This document shows, one piece after another, positions 1 through 8,390 of a DNA stretch of 64,000 nt. The stretch's first letter is position 1, and every line of letters starts with the position of its first letter. The notes below the pieces were generated by a model. It was not told the DNA's origin. It worked only from the letters and a program-made list of their open reading frames with translations, and did not search any database. The DNA comes from Phenylobacterium sp. (GTDB lineage Bacteria; Pseudomonadota; Alphaproteobacteria; Caulobacterales; Caulobacteraceae). The stretch is taken from positions 1-64,000 of the forward strand of contig JAGOQB010000001.1 in assembly GCA_017991675.1 (NCBI GenBank). The letters run 5' to 3'. The position numbers and the translations under genes are program-made.

Positions 1-90
1 GGCCTGCGTCCGCGCTGCCTGGACGAGATGATGCGACGGGGCATCGCCTACGACACCGCCTATTTCGATCCGAGCCGGGTGCTCGGCTGA
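1..90 (+). CDS. cpaF: Type IV pilus assembly ATPase CpaF/TadA, C-terminal tail (partial)
   Basis: Only the last 29 codons are present, ending in TGA at 88-90; the protein begins before the window. The residues GLRPRCLDEMM and a closing FDPSR resemble the C-terminal tail of CpaF/TadA secretion ATPases, which power assembly of Flp/Tad pili at the inner membrane. The stop codon overlaps the ATG of the TadB gene by one base, as expected in a tightly packed tad operon. The Walker motifs lie outside the window, so the call rests on the short tail and, mainly, on the two following genes. Confidence 0.65.
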   Translation, partial: GLRPRCLDEMMRRGIAYDTAYFDPSRVLG

Positions 91-1052
91 TGGCGTTCGA
101 CGCGACCTCGGTCTACCTGGTGCTGGTGTTCGCGGCGGTGTTTGCGGCGGCGCAGGCCGCGGTCGGCCTGCTGCGGACCGCGAAGGTCAAGCAACAGGTC
201 AACCGCCGGCTGCTGGTCGCCGAGCGGACCGGCGGCGGCATCGCCGAGCTGGTGGTCGAGCTGCGCAAGCAGCGCGGGCTCAACGCCGCCGGCGACGCAC
301 GGGGCGGCTGGGCCTGGTTGAGCGAACTGATCGTCCGTTCGGGCGTCCCCTATGACGGCCGGCGTTGGTTGGCGGTCGTGGCGGGCCTGACGCTGGCCGG
401 CGCGATCCTCGGCTTCGCCGGGACGCGGCAGCTGCTGATGATTCCGGTGGGCGCGGCGCTGCTCGGCGTGGCGGGCTCGCTCGGGTTTCTGAAGTTCAAG
501 GCCGACCGTCGGGCGGTGGCGTTGGGCCAGCAACTGCCTCAGGCGCTGGAGATCATCGTCCGCAGCCTGGAGGCCGGGCACCCCGTGCCGACCGCCGTGT
601 CCCTGGTCGGGCGCGAGATGCCCGATCCGATCGGTTCGGAGTTCGGCATGGCGGCCGACGAGATCGCTTATGGCGCGACCTTGGAACAGGCGATCAACCG
701 GATGGCGGCGCGTTGCCAGCATGCCGACGTCGATCTGTTCGCCGCGACGGTCCGCTTGCAGGAGAAGGCCGGCGGAAACCTGACGGGCCTGCTCAAGCTC
801 AACGCCGCGACCGTGCGCGACCGGTTGCGCATGCGCCTGAAGGTCAAGGCGGCGACGGCCGAAGGACGGGCCTCGGCGCTGATCCTGACCGCCGCGCCCT
901 TCCTGGCGGCGGGCGCGATCATGCTGCTGTCGCCGGAATTCTACGGCGAGGTGATCCACCTGCCGATGGTGCGTATCGGCCTGATGGTGATCGGCGGCTG
1001 GATGCTGATTGGCAACCTGGTCATGCGCAAGATGATCGACATGCGGATCTGA
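90..1052 (+). CDS. tadB: Tad pilus inner-membrane platform protein TadB (T2SS F family)
   Basis: This 320-residue protein is a type II secretion F-family platform protein. It has an N-terminal membrane helix (about residues 7-27), a central hydrophobic pair (about 95-135), a cytoplasmic F domain around residues 150-270 (LEIIVRSLEAGHP, then EKAGGNL) and C-terminal membrane helices. TadB and TadC form the inner-membrane base on which the CpaF ATPase drives Flp pilus polymerisation. The ATG overlaps the stop of the ATPase gene, and the TadC gene starts 2 bases after the stop, so the three are co-transcribed. Length and order fit the tad/cpa cluster of Caulobacter relatives. CpaG is the Caulobacter name for the same protein. 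Confidence 0.9.
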   Translation: MAFDATSVYLVLVFAAVFAAAQAAVGLLRTAKVKQQVNRRLLVAERTGGGIAELVVELRKQRGLNAAGDARGGWAWLSELIVRSGVPYDGRRWLAVVAGLTLAGAILGFAGTRQLLMIPVGAALLGVAGSLGFLKFKADRRAVALGQQLPQALEIIVRSLEAGHPVPTAVSLVGREMPDPIGSEFGMAADEIAYGATLEQAINRMAARCQHADVDLFAATVRLQEKAGGNLTGLLKLNAATVRDRLRMRLKVKAATAEGRASALILTAAPFLAAGAIMLLSPEFYGEVIHLPMVRIGLMVIGGWMLIGNLVMRKMIDMRI

Positions 1053-1054
1053 CC

Positions 1055-2008
1055 ATGGACCTCGCCCAGATCCAGAACCTGATGACTCTGGCGGCCTTCG
1101 CGCTGCTGGCCGTCGCCGCGCTCGGCGGAGCGGCGGTGATGGCGGGGGAGATGCGCCTGCGCGCCCAGCGCCGCGCGCGCTTCCAGTCGCCTGGCGCAGC
1201 GACCTCGGCCGGTTCGCACGCGCTCGGGCAGGGGCAATTGGTCGGCCGGCTGAGCAGCGGGGTGAAGCGGCTTGGGCAACAGGCGGCGATCCGCGACCCC
1301 TCGCAGATCTCCGAGCTTCGCATGCGGCTCACGCGGGCCGGCTTCTTCAACCGGGACGCGGCGATCTACTATCTGGGCGCTCGCGCCGCGGCCCTCGCCG
1401 TCGCGACCCTGGCTGTCGTCACGGTGCTGCCGTTCGCCCTGAAGGGCGGAGGCGTCGGAGCCGTAGCGGTGGCCTGCCTGTTCGCCGGGGTGGCGCTGCT
1501 GGGCCCCGACCAGGTGCTGAAGGCGCGGCAGAAGGACCGTGAGCTGGAATACTCGGACGGCTTTCCGGACCTGCTGGACCTGCTGGTGGCCTCGGTGGAG
1601 GCCGGTCTCAGCCTGGACGCGGCCGTCGCGCGCGTGGCCGACGAACTGGTGCGCCGCTATCCGCGCCTGACCATCCACCTGCGGATGCTGACCCTGGAAC
1701 TGCGGGCCGGCAAGGCGCGGAAAGACGCCTGGTCCTCGTTCGCCGACCGGCTGGGGATCGACGACGCCCGCGCCCTGGCGACCATGCTGCGTCAGGCCGA
1801 GGAAATGGGCACCAGCCTGGGCGAGACCCTGTCGGTGTTCTCGCTCGACATGCGGGCCAAGCGGATGCTGCGGGCCGAGGAAAAGGCGCTGGCGCTGCCG
1901 GTCAAGCTGACCGTGCCGCTGATCCTGTTCATCTTCCCGTGCCTGATCGGGGTGCTGATGCTGCCGGCGATCGCGCGGATCATTCAGACGTTGGGCCCCG
2001 GCCAGTAG
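1055..2008 (+). CDS. tadC: Tad pilus inner-membrane platform protein TadC (T2SS F family)
   Basis: This 317-residue F-family membrane protein is the usual partner of TadB. The F domain lies around residues 165-290, with the typical stretches FPDLLDLLVASVEAGLSL and EEMGTSLGETL, followed by a C-terminal membrane helix rich in Phe, Leu and Ile. I chose the ATG at 1055, two bases after the tadB stop, because the reading frame farther upstream only shadows tadB. It is expected to act with TadB in the pilus assembly platform. It appears to be the last pilus gene here: the next gene, purC, is unrelated and 58 bases away. Confidence 0.9.
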   Translation: MDLAQIQNLMTLAAFALLAVAALGGAAVMAGEMRLRAQRRARFQSPGAATSAGSHALGQGQLVGRLSSGVKRLGQQAAIRDPSQISELRMRLTRAGFFNRDAAIYYLGARAAALAVATLAVVTVLPFALKGGGVGAVAVACLFAGVALLGPDQVLKARQKDRELEYSDGFPDLLDLLVASVEAGLSLDAAVARVADELVRRYPRLTIHLRMLTLELRAGKARKDAWSSFADRLGIDDARALATMLRQAEEMGTSLGETLSVFSLDMRAKRMLRAEEKALALPVKLTVPLILFIFPCLIGVLMLPAIARIIQTLGPGQ

Positions 2009-2066
2009 CGTTCCGGGCGTGCAATAGGCTAGAGAGCCGCTTCAAGTTTCCGGCGCGGATACCCCC

Positions 2067-3038
2067 ATGGACAAGACGGCCCTGGCTCGCAACGCCCATC
2101 GCGTTCTGCGCGACGCGATCATTCCCGAGCTGCCCAGCCCCTATTACGGCAAGGTGCGGGACAACTACGACCTGCCCGACGGCCGGCGGATCATCATCGC
2201 CAGCGACCGGATCAGCGCCTTCGACCGCATCCTGGCGGCGATCCCGTTCAAGGGACAGGTTTTGACCCAGACGGCGCGCTTCTGGTTCGAGAAGACCGCG
2301 GACATCTGCCCGAACCACGTGCTGGCCTATCCCGACCCGAACGTGGTGATCGGCCGCCGGCTGGACATCCTGCCGGTCGAAATCGTGGTGCGGGACTATC
2401 TGGCCGGAACCACTGGGACCTCGATCCTGACGCTCTACAAGAAGGGCGAGCGGGAGATGTACGGCCACCGCCTGCCGGACGGTATGGCCGACAATCAGAA
2501 GCTGCCGCACCCGATCATCACCCCGACCTCGAAGGCGTTCGACGGCGGCCACGACGAGCCGCTGACGCCCGAGCAGATCGTCGAGCAGGGGCTGCTGACC
2601 GCCGACCAGTGGGCGACGCTCTCGAAGTACGCCCTGGCCCTGTTCGCGCGCGGCCAACAGATCGCCGCCGAGCGCGGCCTGATCCTGGTCGACACCAAGT
2701 ACGAGTTCGGGGTCGACGCCGAGGGCCAGATCATCCTGGCAGACGAGATCCATACGCCCGATTCCAGCCGCTACTGGTTCGCCGAGAGCTACCCGCAGCG
2801 CTTCGCCGAGGGCCAGCGCCCTGACAGCTTCGATAAGGACTTCGTCCGCGCCTGGGTCGCCGAGCGCTGCGATCCCTACAAGGACCCGATCCCGGAAATC
2901 CCGGCCCAGATGCTGGTCGATACGGCGGCCGTCTACATCCAGGCGTTCGAGACCATTACCGGCCAGACCTTCGTGATCGACGAGAGCGACGAGCCGGTGC
3001 TGGACCGCGTGCGCCGCAACCTGGCGCAGTTCTTCTAA
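2067..3038 (+). CDS. purC: SAICAR synthase, long (Ade1-like) form
   Basis: Phosphoribosylaminoimidazole-succinocarboxamide synthase joins aspartate to CAIR using ATP in de novo purine synthesis. The 323-residue sequence shows the family signatures: GKVRDNYD near residue 28 (nucleotide loop), ASDRISAFD near 47 (substrate site), and LVDTKYEFG plus [14 protein letters not shown] toward residues 210-235. It is about 80 residues longer than the usual bacterial enzyme (roughly 235-250) and near the length of the yeast Ade1 type. The ATG at 2067 gives an N-terminus that starts just before the domain. It converges with the DUF3667 gene, with only six bases between the stops. Confidence 0.95.
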   Translation: MDKTALARNAHRVLRDAIIPELPSPYYGKVRDNYDLPDGRRIIIASDRISAFDRILAAIPFKGQVLTQTARFWFEKTADICPNHVLAYPDPNVVIGRRLDILPVEIVVRDYLAGTTGTSILTLYKKGEREMYGHRLPDGMADNQKLPHPIITPTSKAFDGGHDEPLTPEQIVEQGLLTADQWATLSKYALALFARGQQIAAERGLILVDTKYEFGVDAEGQIILADEIHTPDSSRYWFAESYPQRFAEGQRPDSFDKDFVRAWVAERCDPYKDPIPEIPAQMLVDTAAVYIQAFETITGQTFVIDESDEPVLDRVRRNLAQFF

Positions 3039-3044
3039 GGGCCG

Positions 3045-4202
3045 CTAGCCGGCCACGCCGAGCATCACGACGGCGGCGAGGAACAAGGCCAGCGCCAGGC
3101 TGCAGAACAGCAGCAGCATGCCCGTGCGCCAGAGCGCCGAGAGCGTCGTCAGGCCGTAGGCGCCCTTGACCTGGGCGAACATGTGCACGGGCGCGATCAA
3201 CGTGGCGGCGAGCAGGGCGAGCGCAGCCAGCACGCCGCCGAAGCGCATGAGCCCGGCTGTGAGCATGATCAGCATGGCCATAAAGGTGATTGAGTAGAGT
3301 ACGAAGACCCCGTGGTCGTAGAGCGTGAAGCCGCGCTTCCAGAGGAAGAGCAGGGCCACGAAGGGGATCGAGATCGGGATCAGCAGGAACGAGAATTTGT
3401 AGAAGGTCTGCTGCAGCTTGTAGAGCGTGAGCTCCGGGTTCTGCAGCTTCTTCGTCAGCTTCTTGTCGAGGTGCTTGTCGCCGGTGTTGACCTTGAGGTC
3501 GCCCTTGGCGACGGCTTCCCGCAGGGTGTCGGCGAGGCTGGCGCCCATGACCGCGACATTGGGCGCTGTAGGCGCCTTCTCCATCGCCGCATCGGCGGCC
3601 TTTTCAGCTTCCTGGGCCTTGGCCAGCCGCGCCTGGAGCTCGGCGCGCCTGGCGGCTGAGGCGGGATCGTCGCCCTGGGGGGCGTTCTCAAGCGCGACCT
3701 CGGCCTGAACCACGGCGTTGGTGGCCATCATGTAGGTCGTGCCGGTGGAGGCCGGGCCGCTGGCGGCGTCTCGCACGGCGGTCTCGGCCGCCTCGATCTG
3801 GGTGTTCACCGGCATGAAGCTCAGGATCATGAACATCACGAAGACGGTGAACAGGTACATGGCCAGCGGCGAGACGTAGCGCGTCCGCTTGCCGAGCACC
3901 CATTCGCGGGTCAGCCGGCCGGGGTTGGCGACGAGCAGCGGCAGGGTGCGCCAGATCCGGCTGTCGAAGTGCATCACCCCGTGCAGGATCTCTTCGCCCA
4001 GGTGCAGCAGGGTTCGGTGGGTGTGGGCCGGCTGGCCGCAGTTCGAACAAAAGCGACCGCTGACTTCGGCGCCGCAGTCGTCGCAATGATGGCTGTGCTC
4101 GCCGGCCTTGCCGGTCGGTTTCTCGACGGCGTTGGCGATGATCGCGCCTGTCGCCGCCCCGCCCGTCGAATCCGCGTCCATCGCCGGCTCCAGCTCCCCC
4201 AA
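3045..4202 (-). CDS. DUF3667 family membrane protein with N-terminal zinc ribbon
   Basis: The 385-residue protein begins with a zinc-ribbon-like knot of four cysteines (C40, C43, C52, C55; CDDCG and CSNCG), followed by a membrane segment around residues 105-130. A charged, alanine-rich and probably helical stretch comes next (about 185-215), then three to four C-terminal membrane helices. This arrangement matches DUF3667 proteins, whose function is unknown to me. A second ATG eight codons in (4181) could also be the start. It stands alone, convergent with purC, and the next minus-strand gene ends 34 bases upstream of it. Confidence 0.75.
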   Translation of the reverse strand: MGELEPAMDADSTGGAATGAIIANAVEKPTGKAGEHSHHCDDCGAEVSGRFCSNCGQPAHTHRTLLHLGEEILHGVMHFDSRIWRTLPLLVANPGRLTREWVLGKRTRYVSPLAMYLFTVFVMFMILSFMPVNTQIEAAETAVRDAASGPASTGTTYMMATNAVVQAEVALENAPQGDDPASAARRAELQARLAKAQEAEKAADAAMEKAPTAPNVAVMGASLADTLREAVAKGDLKVNTGDKHLDKKLTKKLQNPELTLYKLQQTFYKFSFLLIPISIPFVALLFLWKRGFTLYDHGVFVLYSITFMAMLIMLTAGLMRFGGVLAALALLAATLIAPVHMFAQVKGAYGLTTLSALWRTGMLLLFCSLALALFLAAVVMLGVAG

Positions 4203-4235
4203 ACGAGAGTGTTAGACCGGTTCGAGCCGGCGGCG

Positions 4236-4838
4236 CTAGGCCGCCAACTCCTCCTCGACCTGGCCGAGCCGCTCCTTGCCGAAGAACATCTCGTCGCCGA
4301 CAAAGAAGGTGGGAATTCCGAAGGCGCCGCGGGCCGCCGCCCGCTCGGTGTTGGCCATCAGTTCGGCCTTCACTTCGGGATCCTGGGTCGCCTCAAGGAT
4401 CGCTTTGGCGTCGAGGCCAGCCTCGGCCAGCGCCGCGGCCACGACCTGCGGGTCGTCCATCTTCAGGCCGCGTTCCCACATCGCGGCCATGACCGTGTCG
4501 AGATAGGCCTGTTCGACGCCCAGCCGACGCGCCGCCACCAAGCCGCGCATGATCAGCAGCGTGTTGACCGGAAAGTGCGGGTTGAACTGGTAGCGATCGA
4601 GCTTGTGCCTGGCCACGAAGCGCTTGGTCTCAAGCGCCTCGTAGGCCAGCTTGCCCTGGATCCCGCCGAAGGCGGTCATCGGCGCCTGGTTGCCGGTGAT
4701 CTTGAAGAGACCGCCCAGGAGACAGGGCGTCAGCACCACCTGCGCCCCGGTCCGGCGGGCGATGTCCTGCAGCACGGTGTAGGCCAGGTAGGCGTTGGGG
4801 CTGCCGAAGTCGAAGATGAACTCGACGGTCTTGGTCAT
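4236..4838 (-). CDS. 2-hydroxychromene-2-carboxylate isomerase-like (DsbA-fold, GST kappa type) protein
   Basis: This 200-residue thioredoxin-fold protein of the DsbA/GST-kappa group resembles glutathione-dependent HCCA isomerase (NahD) of naphthalene degradation. The N-terminal stretch FDFGSPNAYLAY carries the serine used to activate glutathione in the family, and the C-terminal GIPTFFVGDEMFFG holds the cis-proline motif. The start at 4838 is preferred because the DsbA-fold beta strand follows directly; a longer frame upstream overlaps the SDR gene. The SDR gene ends only 10 bases upstream, so the two are likely one operon. The natural substrate cannot be read from sequence, and many such proteins act outside naphthalene catabolism. 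Confidence 0.8.
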   Translation of the reverse strand: MTKTVEFIFDFGSPNAYLAYTVLQDIARRTGAQVVLTPCLLGGLFKITGNQAPMTAFGGIQGKLAYEALETKRFVARHKLDRYQFNPHFPVNTLLIMRGLVAARRLGVEQAYLDTVMAAMWERGLKMDDPQVVAAALAEAGLDAKAILEATQDPEVKAELMANTERAAARGAFGIPTFFVGDEMFFGKERLGQVEEELAA

Positions 4839-4848
4839 GGGGCGTTCC

Positions 4849-5574
4849 TCACCAGGCCTCGGTCCAGGGGCGCAGATCCAGTTCGTGCGTCCAGGCCGAG
4901 CGTTGTTGCTTGTGCAGCCAGACATAGTTGGCGGCGATCTCGTCGGGCTTGAGAATGCTGTCGCCCTCCAGCCGGGCTTCCAGGTCGGGGATATTGGCGC
5001 GGGAGAAGACCCCGTCGATGGAGCCGTCGACCACCACGTGGGCGACGTGGATTCCCTGAGGGCCGAGCTCGCGGGCGGCCGACTGGGCCAGGGCCCGCAG
5101 CCCGTGCTTGGCGGCGGCGAAGGCCGAGAAGCCCTGACGTCCGCGCAATGAGGCCGAGGCCCCGGTGAAGAGGATGGTCCCGCGGCCGCGCGGGATCATG
5201 ACCCGGGCCGCCTCGCGTCCGGTCAGGAAGCCGGCGAAGCAGGCCATCTCCCAGACCTTGTGGAACACGCGCGACGTCGTGTCGGTGAGGCTGAAGCGGA
5301 CGTTCGCGCCGATGTTGAAGACGACGACCTCCAGCGGGCCGACCTCGTCCTCGATCTTGTCCACGAGGGCGATCATTTCCTCTTCGGAGCGGGCGTCGAC
5401 GCCATAGGCGCGGGCCTTGCCGCCGCCGTCGCGGATGGATTGGGCCAGCTCCTCCAACTGCTGCAGATTGCGGGCCCGCCGCGTGATGCAGACCTCCATG
5501 CCCTCGGCCGCGAAGGCGCGGGCTATCGCTCCGCCGACGCCGTCGCCGGCGCCGACCACCAGACAGGCCGCCAT
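4849..5574 (-). CDS. SDR family oxidoreductase with Phe in place of the catalytic Tyr
   Basis: This 241-residue classical short-chain dehydrogenase has GAGDGVGGAIA as the nucleotide-binding glycine motif at residues 8-18, a NIGA segment where NAG is usual, and the serine region TGASAS. The YxxxK position reads FAAAK, so the catalytic tyrosine is replaced by phenylalanine. Normal SDR proton-relay chemistry is therefore doubtful, although the fold and cofactor site look intact. It is the first gene of a two-gene operon with the isomerase-like gene and diverges from an HxlR regulator that may control both. The ATG at 5574 is followed immediately by the first Rossmann strand. Confidence 0.85.
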   Translation of the reverse strand: MAACLVVGAGDGVGGAIARAFAAEGMEVCITRRARNLQQLEELAQSIRDGGGKARAYGVDARSEEEMIALVDKIEDEVGPLEVVVFNIGANVRFSLTDTTSRVFHKVWEMACFAGFLTGREAARVMIPRGRGTILFTGASASLRGRQGFSAFAAAKHGLRALAQSAARELGPQGIHVAHVVVDGSIDGVFSRANIPDLEARLEGDSILKPDEIAANYVWLHKQQRSAWTHELDLRPWTEAW

Positions 5575-5611
5575 GGCTCGTCTCCTATCCGTTTATTTTC
5601 CGGACGGACCA

Positions 5612-5637
5612 TGGTATCGATTCTGAACGTGGTCAAT
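5612..5637 (-). promoter_or_regulatory. Candidate promoter of the SDR/isomerase operon
   Basis: On the minus strand TTGACC (plus-strand 5631-5636) is followed after 12 bases by GATACC (5613-5618). The spacing is in the 10-14 range described for Caulobacter housekeeping promoters (TTGAC-type -35 and a GCTANAWC-type -10), but the -10 match is poor. The half-sites GACCA and TGGTC also form an inverted repeat with a long spacer across this stretch and could be a regulator site. No experimental support is available. Confidence 0.3.
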
Positions 5638-5642
5638 GGCGG

Positions 5643-6122
5643 ATGGAGCCGGCGATGAAATGGGACGAGCTGAGCCGGGAGCCGTGCTCGCTGGCGCGGT
5701 CGGTGGCGGTGATCGGCGACCGCTGGACGCTGCTGATCCTGCGCGACTGCTTTCTCGGAGTGCGGCGGTTCGAGGCGTTCCAGGAGCGTCTGGGCATTTC
5801 ACGCACGATCATCGCTGAGCGGTTGAAAGTGCTGACCGACGAGGGGGTGCTGGAGAAGGTCGCCTACCAGGACCGTCCGGTCCGCCACGAGTACCGGCTG
5901 ACGCAGAAGGGGTTCGAGCTTTACCCGTTGATCCTGGCGATCGTCAGCTGGGGGGACCGCCACTATGACGACGGACGCGGTCCGCCGATCCTGCGGCGAC
6001 ACAAGGCCTGCGGCTGCGACTTCCAGCCGGTGATGACCTGCTCGGAGTGCAGTGAGCCGGTGGAAGCCCGGGCGGTGGAAGCCCGCCCGGGCCCCGCCTT
6101 CAGTCCATCAGCTGCTGGCTGA
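5643..6122 (+). CDS. HxlR-family winged-helix transcriptional regulator
   Basis: This 159-residue regulator of the HxlR/MarR-like family shows the hallmark segment CSLARSVAVIGDRWTLLILRD near the start, then a recognition helix around GISRTIIAERLKVL and a wing with RLTQKG. The C-terminal part carries cysteines (CGCDF, CSEC) that could bind metal, and the tail is low-complexity (repeated VEAR). An ATG at 5655 is an alternative start. It diverges from the SDR/isomerase operon and is the obvious candidate to regulate it. The 3' end overlaps the convergent peptidase gene by 23 bases, and the tail repeat forms a strong hairpin. Confidence 0.9.
   Translation: MEPAMKWDELSREPCSLARSVAVIGDRWTLLILRDCFLGVRRFEAFQERLGISRTIIAERLKVLTDEGVLEKVAYQDRPVRHEYRLTQKGFELYPLILAIVSWGDRHYDDGRGPPILRRHKACGCDFQPVMTCSECSEPVEARAVEARPGPAFSPSAAG
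6066..6092. terminator. 10-bp hairpin at the convergent hxlR/S9 peptidase junction
   Basis: GCCCGGGCGG at 6066-6075 and CCGCCCGGGC at 6083-6092 are perfect inverted repeats around a 7-base loop. The hairpin lies inside the last codons of the HxlR gene and just past the stop of the peptidase gene on the other strand. Neither side has a long T run, so it is at best a weak bidirectional terminator. Confidence 0.45.
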
Positions 6123-8214
6123 GATAGGTGTATTCGAGCGCCTGGCGCTTGGCGGTCTCGTTGAGGTTGGCGGCGGCGGCGTGACCGCCGTCGATGTTCT
6201 CGTAATAGAGGTAGTCGTAGCCGAGCTCATTGAGCCGGGCTGCGGCCTTGCGCGCGTGGGCCGGATGCACGCGGTCGTCCTTGGTCGAGGTCTCGAGGAA
6301 GACGCGCGGATAGGGCTGGCCCTTGGCCAGCTTCTGATAGGGCGAGTAGGTGTCGATCACCTTGCGCTCTTCCGGATTGGCCGGGTCGCCGTACTCGCCG
6401 ACCCATGAGGCGCCGGCGCCGATGTGGGTGTAGCCGATCATGTCGAACAGCGGCACCTGGATGACCACCGCCTTGTAGAGCTCCGGCCGCTGGGTCAGGG
6501 CCACGCCCATCAGCAGCCCGCCGTTCGAGCCGCCCATGATGCCGAGCTTGGCCGGGCTGGTGACCTTGCGGGCGATCAGGTCCTCGGAGACGGCGAAGAA
6601 GTCGTCATAGACCCGCTGGCGGTTGAGCTTGAGGCCGGCCTCGTGCCAGCGCGGGCCGAACTCGCCGCCGCCGCGGATATTGGCGATCGCATAGGCGCCG
6701 CCGCGCTCCAGCCAGAGTTTGCCGACGGTGGCCGCGTAGCTGGGCGTCTGCGAGACCTGGAAGCCGCCATAGGCGTAGAGCAGGGTCGGCGTGCGGCCAT
6801 CGAGCTTCATGTCCTTCGCCCGCACCAGGAAGTAGGGGATCTTGGTCCCGTCCTTCGAGGCGGCCCAGTGCTGCTCGACCACCTGTTTGGAGGCGTCGAA
6901 GCGGGCGGGCAGCGTGCGGAGGGTTTCGCGCGATCCGCTCGCGGCGTCGGCGAGCAGTTGGGTGGACGGGGTCAGGAAGCCCGCGACCTGAAGGATCAGC
7001 CGGTCGTCCCGGTCGGACGCCGAGGCGATGCCGACCGAGACGTCGGCGGGGAGGTCGAGCTTGCTGGAGGTCCAGCCCTTGGCGTCGTGGCGGAAGCTGA
7101 GCACGCCGCCCTTGACGTTGTCGTAGAGCGCGACGACCAGACGGTTGCGGGTCGTGGCCACCTGCTCGACCGACTGGCTGTTGGTCGGGCGTAGGACCAA
7201 GGTCGCCTTGGCGTTTGCGGCGTCGGCCTTGAGGGCCGCGAGGTCCAGAGCCATGAGGTCGCCCGACTGGCCCGATTGCGCCGGCCAGGCCTCTTCCAGC
7301 GTCAGCAGCATCTGGCCGTCCAGCAAGCCCTGGATCGATGAGCGCAGCGGCAGCGGCAGACGGACGGCGCCGCGCTCGCCGATCAGGTGGTGCTCGGCGT
7401 TGAAGGTGTCGAGCGGACGGTGCGCGATCAGGGCCTGGAGCTTGCCATCGGCGTCGCGCAGCGCGATCGGGCTGACGCCGTAGCCGCCGTCGTCGGGCTT
7501 GCCGCGGAACACCTCGCGGGCGTCGGCCAGCGCCTGGCCGCGCTTCAGCAGCTTGATCACATAGGGATAGCCGGAGGTCGTGACCTCGCCCTTGGTCCAT
7601 TCGGTGGCGACGGCCAGGGTGTCGGCGTCGACCCAGCTCACGCGGTGCTTGCCCTCAGGCAGCAGGAAACCGCCCTTCACGAACGCACCAGTCTGGACGT
7701 CGAACTCGCGGACTTCGACCGCGTCCTTGCCGCCGTCGGACAGGGAGATCAGGCAAAGGCGGTCATCGGGCGCCAGGCAGTCGGCGCCCTTGTAGACCCA
7801 GTTCTTGCCCTCGGCCTTGGCCAGGGCGTCGATGTCCAGGATGGTGCGCCACTCCGGCTGGCCGGTCCGGTAGCTGTCCAGGCTCGTCGAACGCAGGACG
7901 CCGCGGACGTGTTCGGCGTCCTGCCAGAAGTTGCGGAGCGTCTCGTCGCCGGCGAAGCCGACGGGAGTGATCCGGTCCTTGGCCGTCGCGATGGCCAGCG
8001 CGTCATCGTAGAGCTTGGCGTAGCGCGGATCGTTCTGAAGTTGCGGCAGCGAGCGCTCGTTCTCGGCCTTGGCGAAGGCCATGGCGCGGTCGCCCTCGAT
8101 CTCCTCCATGTAGACGTACGGATCGCTTGGATCGGGCAGGGCGGCGGCGGGAAACGCGGTCATGCCGCCCAAGATGGCGCCCGCCGCCAGTTTTCCAAGG
8201 AATTGGATACGCAT
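6100..8214 (-). CDS. Secreted prolyl oligopeptidase family (S9A) serine peptidase
   Basis: This 704-residue protein has a signal peptide at residues 1-25 (hydrophobic core AAGAILGGMTA) and should act in the periplasm. The N-terminal part fits a seven-bladed propeller, and the C-terminal third is an alpha/beta hydrolase. The nucleophile serine lies in GGSNGG at about residue 563, the acid in the DDRVHP segment at about 647 and the histidine in DGGHAA at about 678. S9A enzymes cleave short peptides, usually after proline. A GGF/GGG-rich stretch before the nucleophile elbow is also typical. It stands alone and diverges from the thioesterase gene across a 176-base gap that must hold both promoters. 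Confidence 0.93.
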   Translation of the reverse strand: MRIQFLGKLAAGAILGGMTAFPAAALPDPSDPYVYMEEIEGDRAMAFAKAENERSLPQLQNDPRYAKLYDDALAIATAKDRITPVGFAGDETLRNFWQDAEHVRGVLRSTSLDSYRTGQPEWRTILDIDALAKAEGKNWVYKGADCLAPDDRLCLISLSDGGKDAVEVREFDVQTGAFVKGGFLLPEGKHRVSWVDADTLAVATEWTKGEVTTSGYPYVIKLLKRGQALADAREVFRGKPDDGGYGVSPIALRDADGKLQALIAHRPLDTFNAEHHLIGERGAVRLPLPLRSSIQGLLDGQMLLTLEEAWPAQSGQSGDLMALDLAALKADAANAKATLVLRPTNSQSVEQVATTRNRLVVALYDNVKGGVLSFRHDAKGWTSSKLDLPADVSVGIASASDRDDRLILQVAGFLTPSTQLLADAASGSRETLRTLPARFDASKQVVEQHWAASKDGTKIPYFLVRAKDMKLDGRTPTLLYAYGGFQVSQTPSYAATVGKLWLERGGAYAIANIRGGGEFGPRWHEAGLKLNRQRVYDDFFAVSEDLIARKVTSPAKLGIMGGSNGGLLMGVALTQRPELYKAVVIQVPLFDMIGYTHIGAGASWVGEYGDPANPEERKVIDTYSPYQKLAKGQPYPRVFLETSTKDDRVHPAHARKAAARLNELGYDYLYYENIDGGHAAAANLNETAKRQALEYTYLSQQLMD

Positions 8215-8390
8215 CTAGGAACCGCCTCTCGAAGTGATCGTGCCAAGGTCGAGCTTAAGGCAGTCCGTTTGCGGCGCGCAAATGCGCGGCGCTGGAAGGA
8301 ATTTCGCTGGAGCGCGCGCGGGCGGGCAAGGCGTTCCAATCTTGTCCTCAAGCTAGGCCGCCCAACGGGAATCCGTCATGGTCCCGCGCC

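Noticed and set aside
60-959. Long antisense reading frame opposite tadB
   Set aside because: Rich in Arg, Gln and His with no domain-like pattern. It mirrors the codon bias of the clear TadB gene, as do many other antisense frames in this GC-rich window.
8333-8347. LexA-like GTTCCAATCTTGTCC before the thioesterase gene
   Set aside because: One mismatch in the second half-site and no link between the gene and DNA repair.
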